From NCBI RefSeq assembly GCF_001641615.1, contig NZ_LRRU01000018.1:124001-188000 (forward strand): a stretch of 64,000 nucleotides of DNA, read 5' to 3'. This document shows positions 63,325 through 64,000 of the stretch, one piece after another; within the stretch, counting starts at the first letter, position 1, and the number at the start of each line of letters is the position of its first letter. The DNA is from Pseudoalteromonas gelatinilytica (GTDB lineage Bacteria > Pseudomonadota > Gammaproteobacteria > Enterobacterales > Alteromonadaceae). A program made the translations under genes and the position numbers. Under the pieces are notes generated by a model, which saw only the letters and a list, made by a program, of their open reading frames with translations, was not told the DNA's origin and made no database searches.

Positions 63325-64000
63325 ATGCCATCACGCAAAGAACTTGCAAATGCTATTCGCGTCTTATCAATGGACGCAGTACAACAGGCCAAATCTGGTC
63401 ACCCTGGGGCCCCTATGGGCATGGCAGATATCGCAGAAGTACTATGGCGCGATTATCTAAAGCATAATCCAACAAATCCAGAGTGGGCAGACCGAGATCG
63501 ATTTATTCTTTCTAACGGCCACGGTTCAATGCTGATCTATTCTCTACTGCACTTAAGTGGCTATGACTTACCACTAGAGGAAATTAAAAACTTCCGTCAA
63601 ATGCACTCAAAAACACCGGGTCACCCAGAATATGGTTATGCACCGGGTATTGAGACTACTACGGGCCCATTAGGTCAAGGGATCACAAATGCTGTGGGCA
63701 TGGCAATTGCCGAAAAAGCGCTTGCTGCACAGTTTAACCGTGAAGGTCACGATATTGTTGACCACTTCACGTATGCATTCATGGGCGATGGCTGTTTAAT
63801 GGAAGGTATTTCACATGAAGCCTGTTCATTAGCGGGTACATTAGGCCTAGGTAAACTAGTTGCGTTTTGGGATGACAACGGCATCTCAATTGATGGTGAA
63901 GTAGAAGGTTGGTTCAGCGATGACACGCCAGCGCGCTTTAAAGCATACGGCTGGCACGTAGTAAGCGATGTAGATGGTCATAACCCAGATGCAATTCGCG
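63325..64000 (+). CDS. tkt: Transketolase, 5' part only
   Basis: The gene runs off the window end after 225 codons. Transketolase moves two-carbon units in the pentose phosphate pathway with thiamine diphosphate. The start [20 protein letters not shown] has AGGAGA upstream. The N-terminal ThDP domain shows [47 protein letters not shown] and [20 protein letters not shown] with the GDG..N magnesium motif. It is divergent from metK, the same pairing seen in E. coli-like genomes (metK and tktA are near each other there). Confidence 0.97.
   Translation, partial: MPSRKELANAIRVLSMDAVQQAKSGHPGAPMGMADIAEVLWRDYLKHNPTNPEWADRDRFILSNGHGSMLIYSLLHLSGYDLPLEEIKNFRQMHSKTPGHPEYGYAPGIETTTGPLGQGITNAVGMAIAEKALAAQFNREGHDIVDHFTYAFMGDGCLMEGISHEACSLAGTLGLGKLVAFWDDNGISIDGEVEGWFSDDTPARFKAYGWHVVSDVDGHNPDAIR

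Overview
The window is a chromosomal segment of a marine gammaproteobacterium, most likely Pseudoalteromonas or a close relative in the Alteromonadales. The grounds are the roughly 40% GC composition, protein sequences close to but clearly distinct from E. coli and Vibrio orthologues, an argECBFGH cluster with an ArgA-type domain attached to argH, a PutA without the N-terminal DNA-binding domain next to a divergent Lrp-type regulator, PanP in place of PanD, and several Alteromonadales-type DUF proteins (DUF2982, DUF416/YjaG, DUF2721). I see no prophage, insertion sequence, CRISPR array, rRNA or tRNA. Nearly all of it is vertically inherited housekeeping DNA with a few small accessory islets.

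Layout. 1-3.8 kb: end of gmhB, threonine catabolism (kbl, tdh), glpE-glpG. 3.9-9.6 kb: a FliL-like secreted protein, ubiC-ubiA, a prolyl-hydroxylase-like 2OG oxygenase, a LysR regulator, a REC/HD-GYP response regulator and a DUF2721 protein. 9.7-18.7 kb: DUF2007 and YjaG proteins, tsaD, plsY, folB-folK-uppP, then mpl-ubiX-ABC transporter (YadGH type)-TrmB-like methyltransferase in a tightly packed run. 18.7-22.4 kb: a membrane GGDEF-EAL protein with eroded catalytic motifs and panP. 22.4-29.7 kb: divergent argE and argCBFGH with two pairs of ARG boxes between them. The last gene, argH, stops at a run of nine A residues, and an ArgA-like acetyltransferase domain continues in the -1 frame. 29.9-31.8 kb: an AT-rich islet with a 68-residue peptide gene followed by three paralogous five-segment membrane proteins that I cannot assign to any family. 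31.9-38.5 kb: wzi-like gene and coaD, a TetR regulator, thiI, panE, vanZ-like, yajQ and a 79-residue basic protein whose ribosome binding site lies inside a 13-bp hairpin. 38.6-45.7 kb: cobalamin riboswitch and btuB, msrA, an RND efflux pair. 45.8-49.3 kb: small membrane ORF, DUF2982 protein, two DUF1566 proteins. 49.3-64 kb: cca, exeA/gspB-like pair, DUF3391-HD-GYP, putA with its Lrp regulator, ygiM/ygiF homologues, a START protein, dgkA, metK and the start of transketolase.

How the genes work together. The most complete pathway is arginine synthesis: ArgE, C, B, F, G, H and the ArgA-type domain, with shared operators; argD is not in the window. Ubiquinone synthesis is represented by ubiC, ubiA and ubiX. 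Three proteins have c-di-GMP-type domains (two HD-GYP proteins with intact motifs and one degenerate GGDEF-EAL), and YajQ belongs to a family with c-di-GMP-binding members. PutA and its divergent Lrp-type regulator form a self-contained proline catabolic unit, with a good Lrp-like palindrome between them.

The observations most worth a second look are the argH/argA slippery A9 junction, the peptide plus three-paralogue membrane islet at 29.9-31.8 kb, and the RBS-sequestering hairpin at 38.26 kb. All calls come from reading the sequence and from knowledge of the families; no database search was run.
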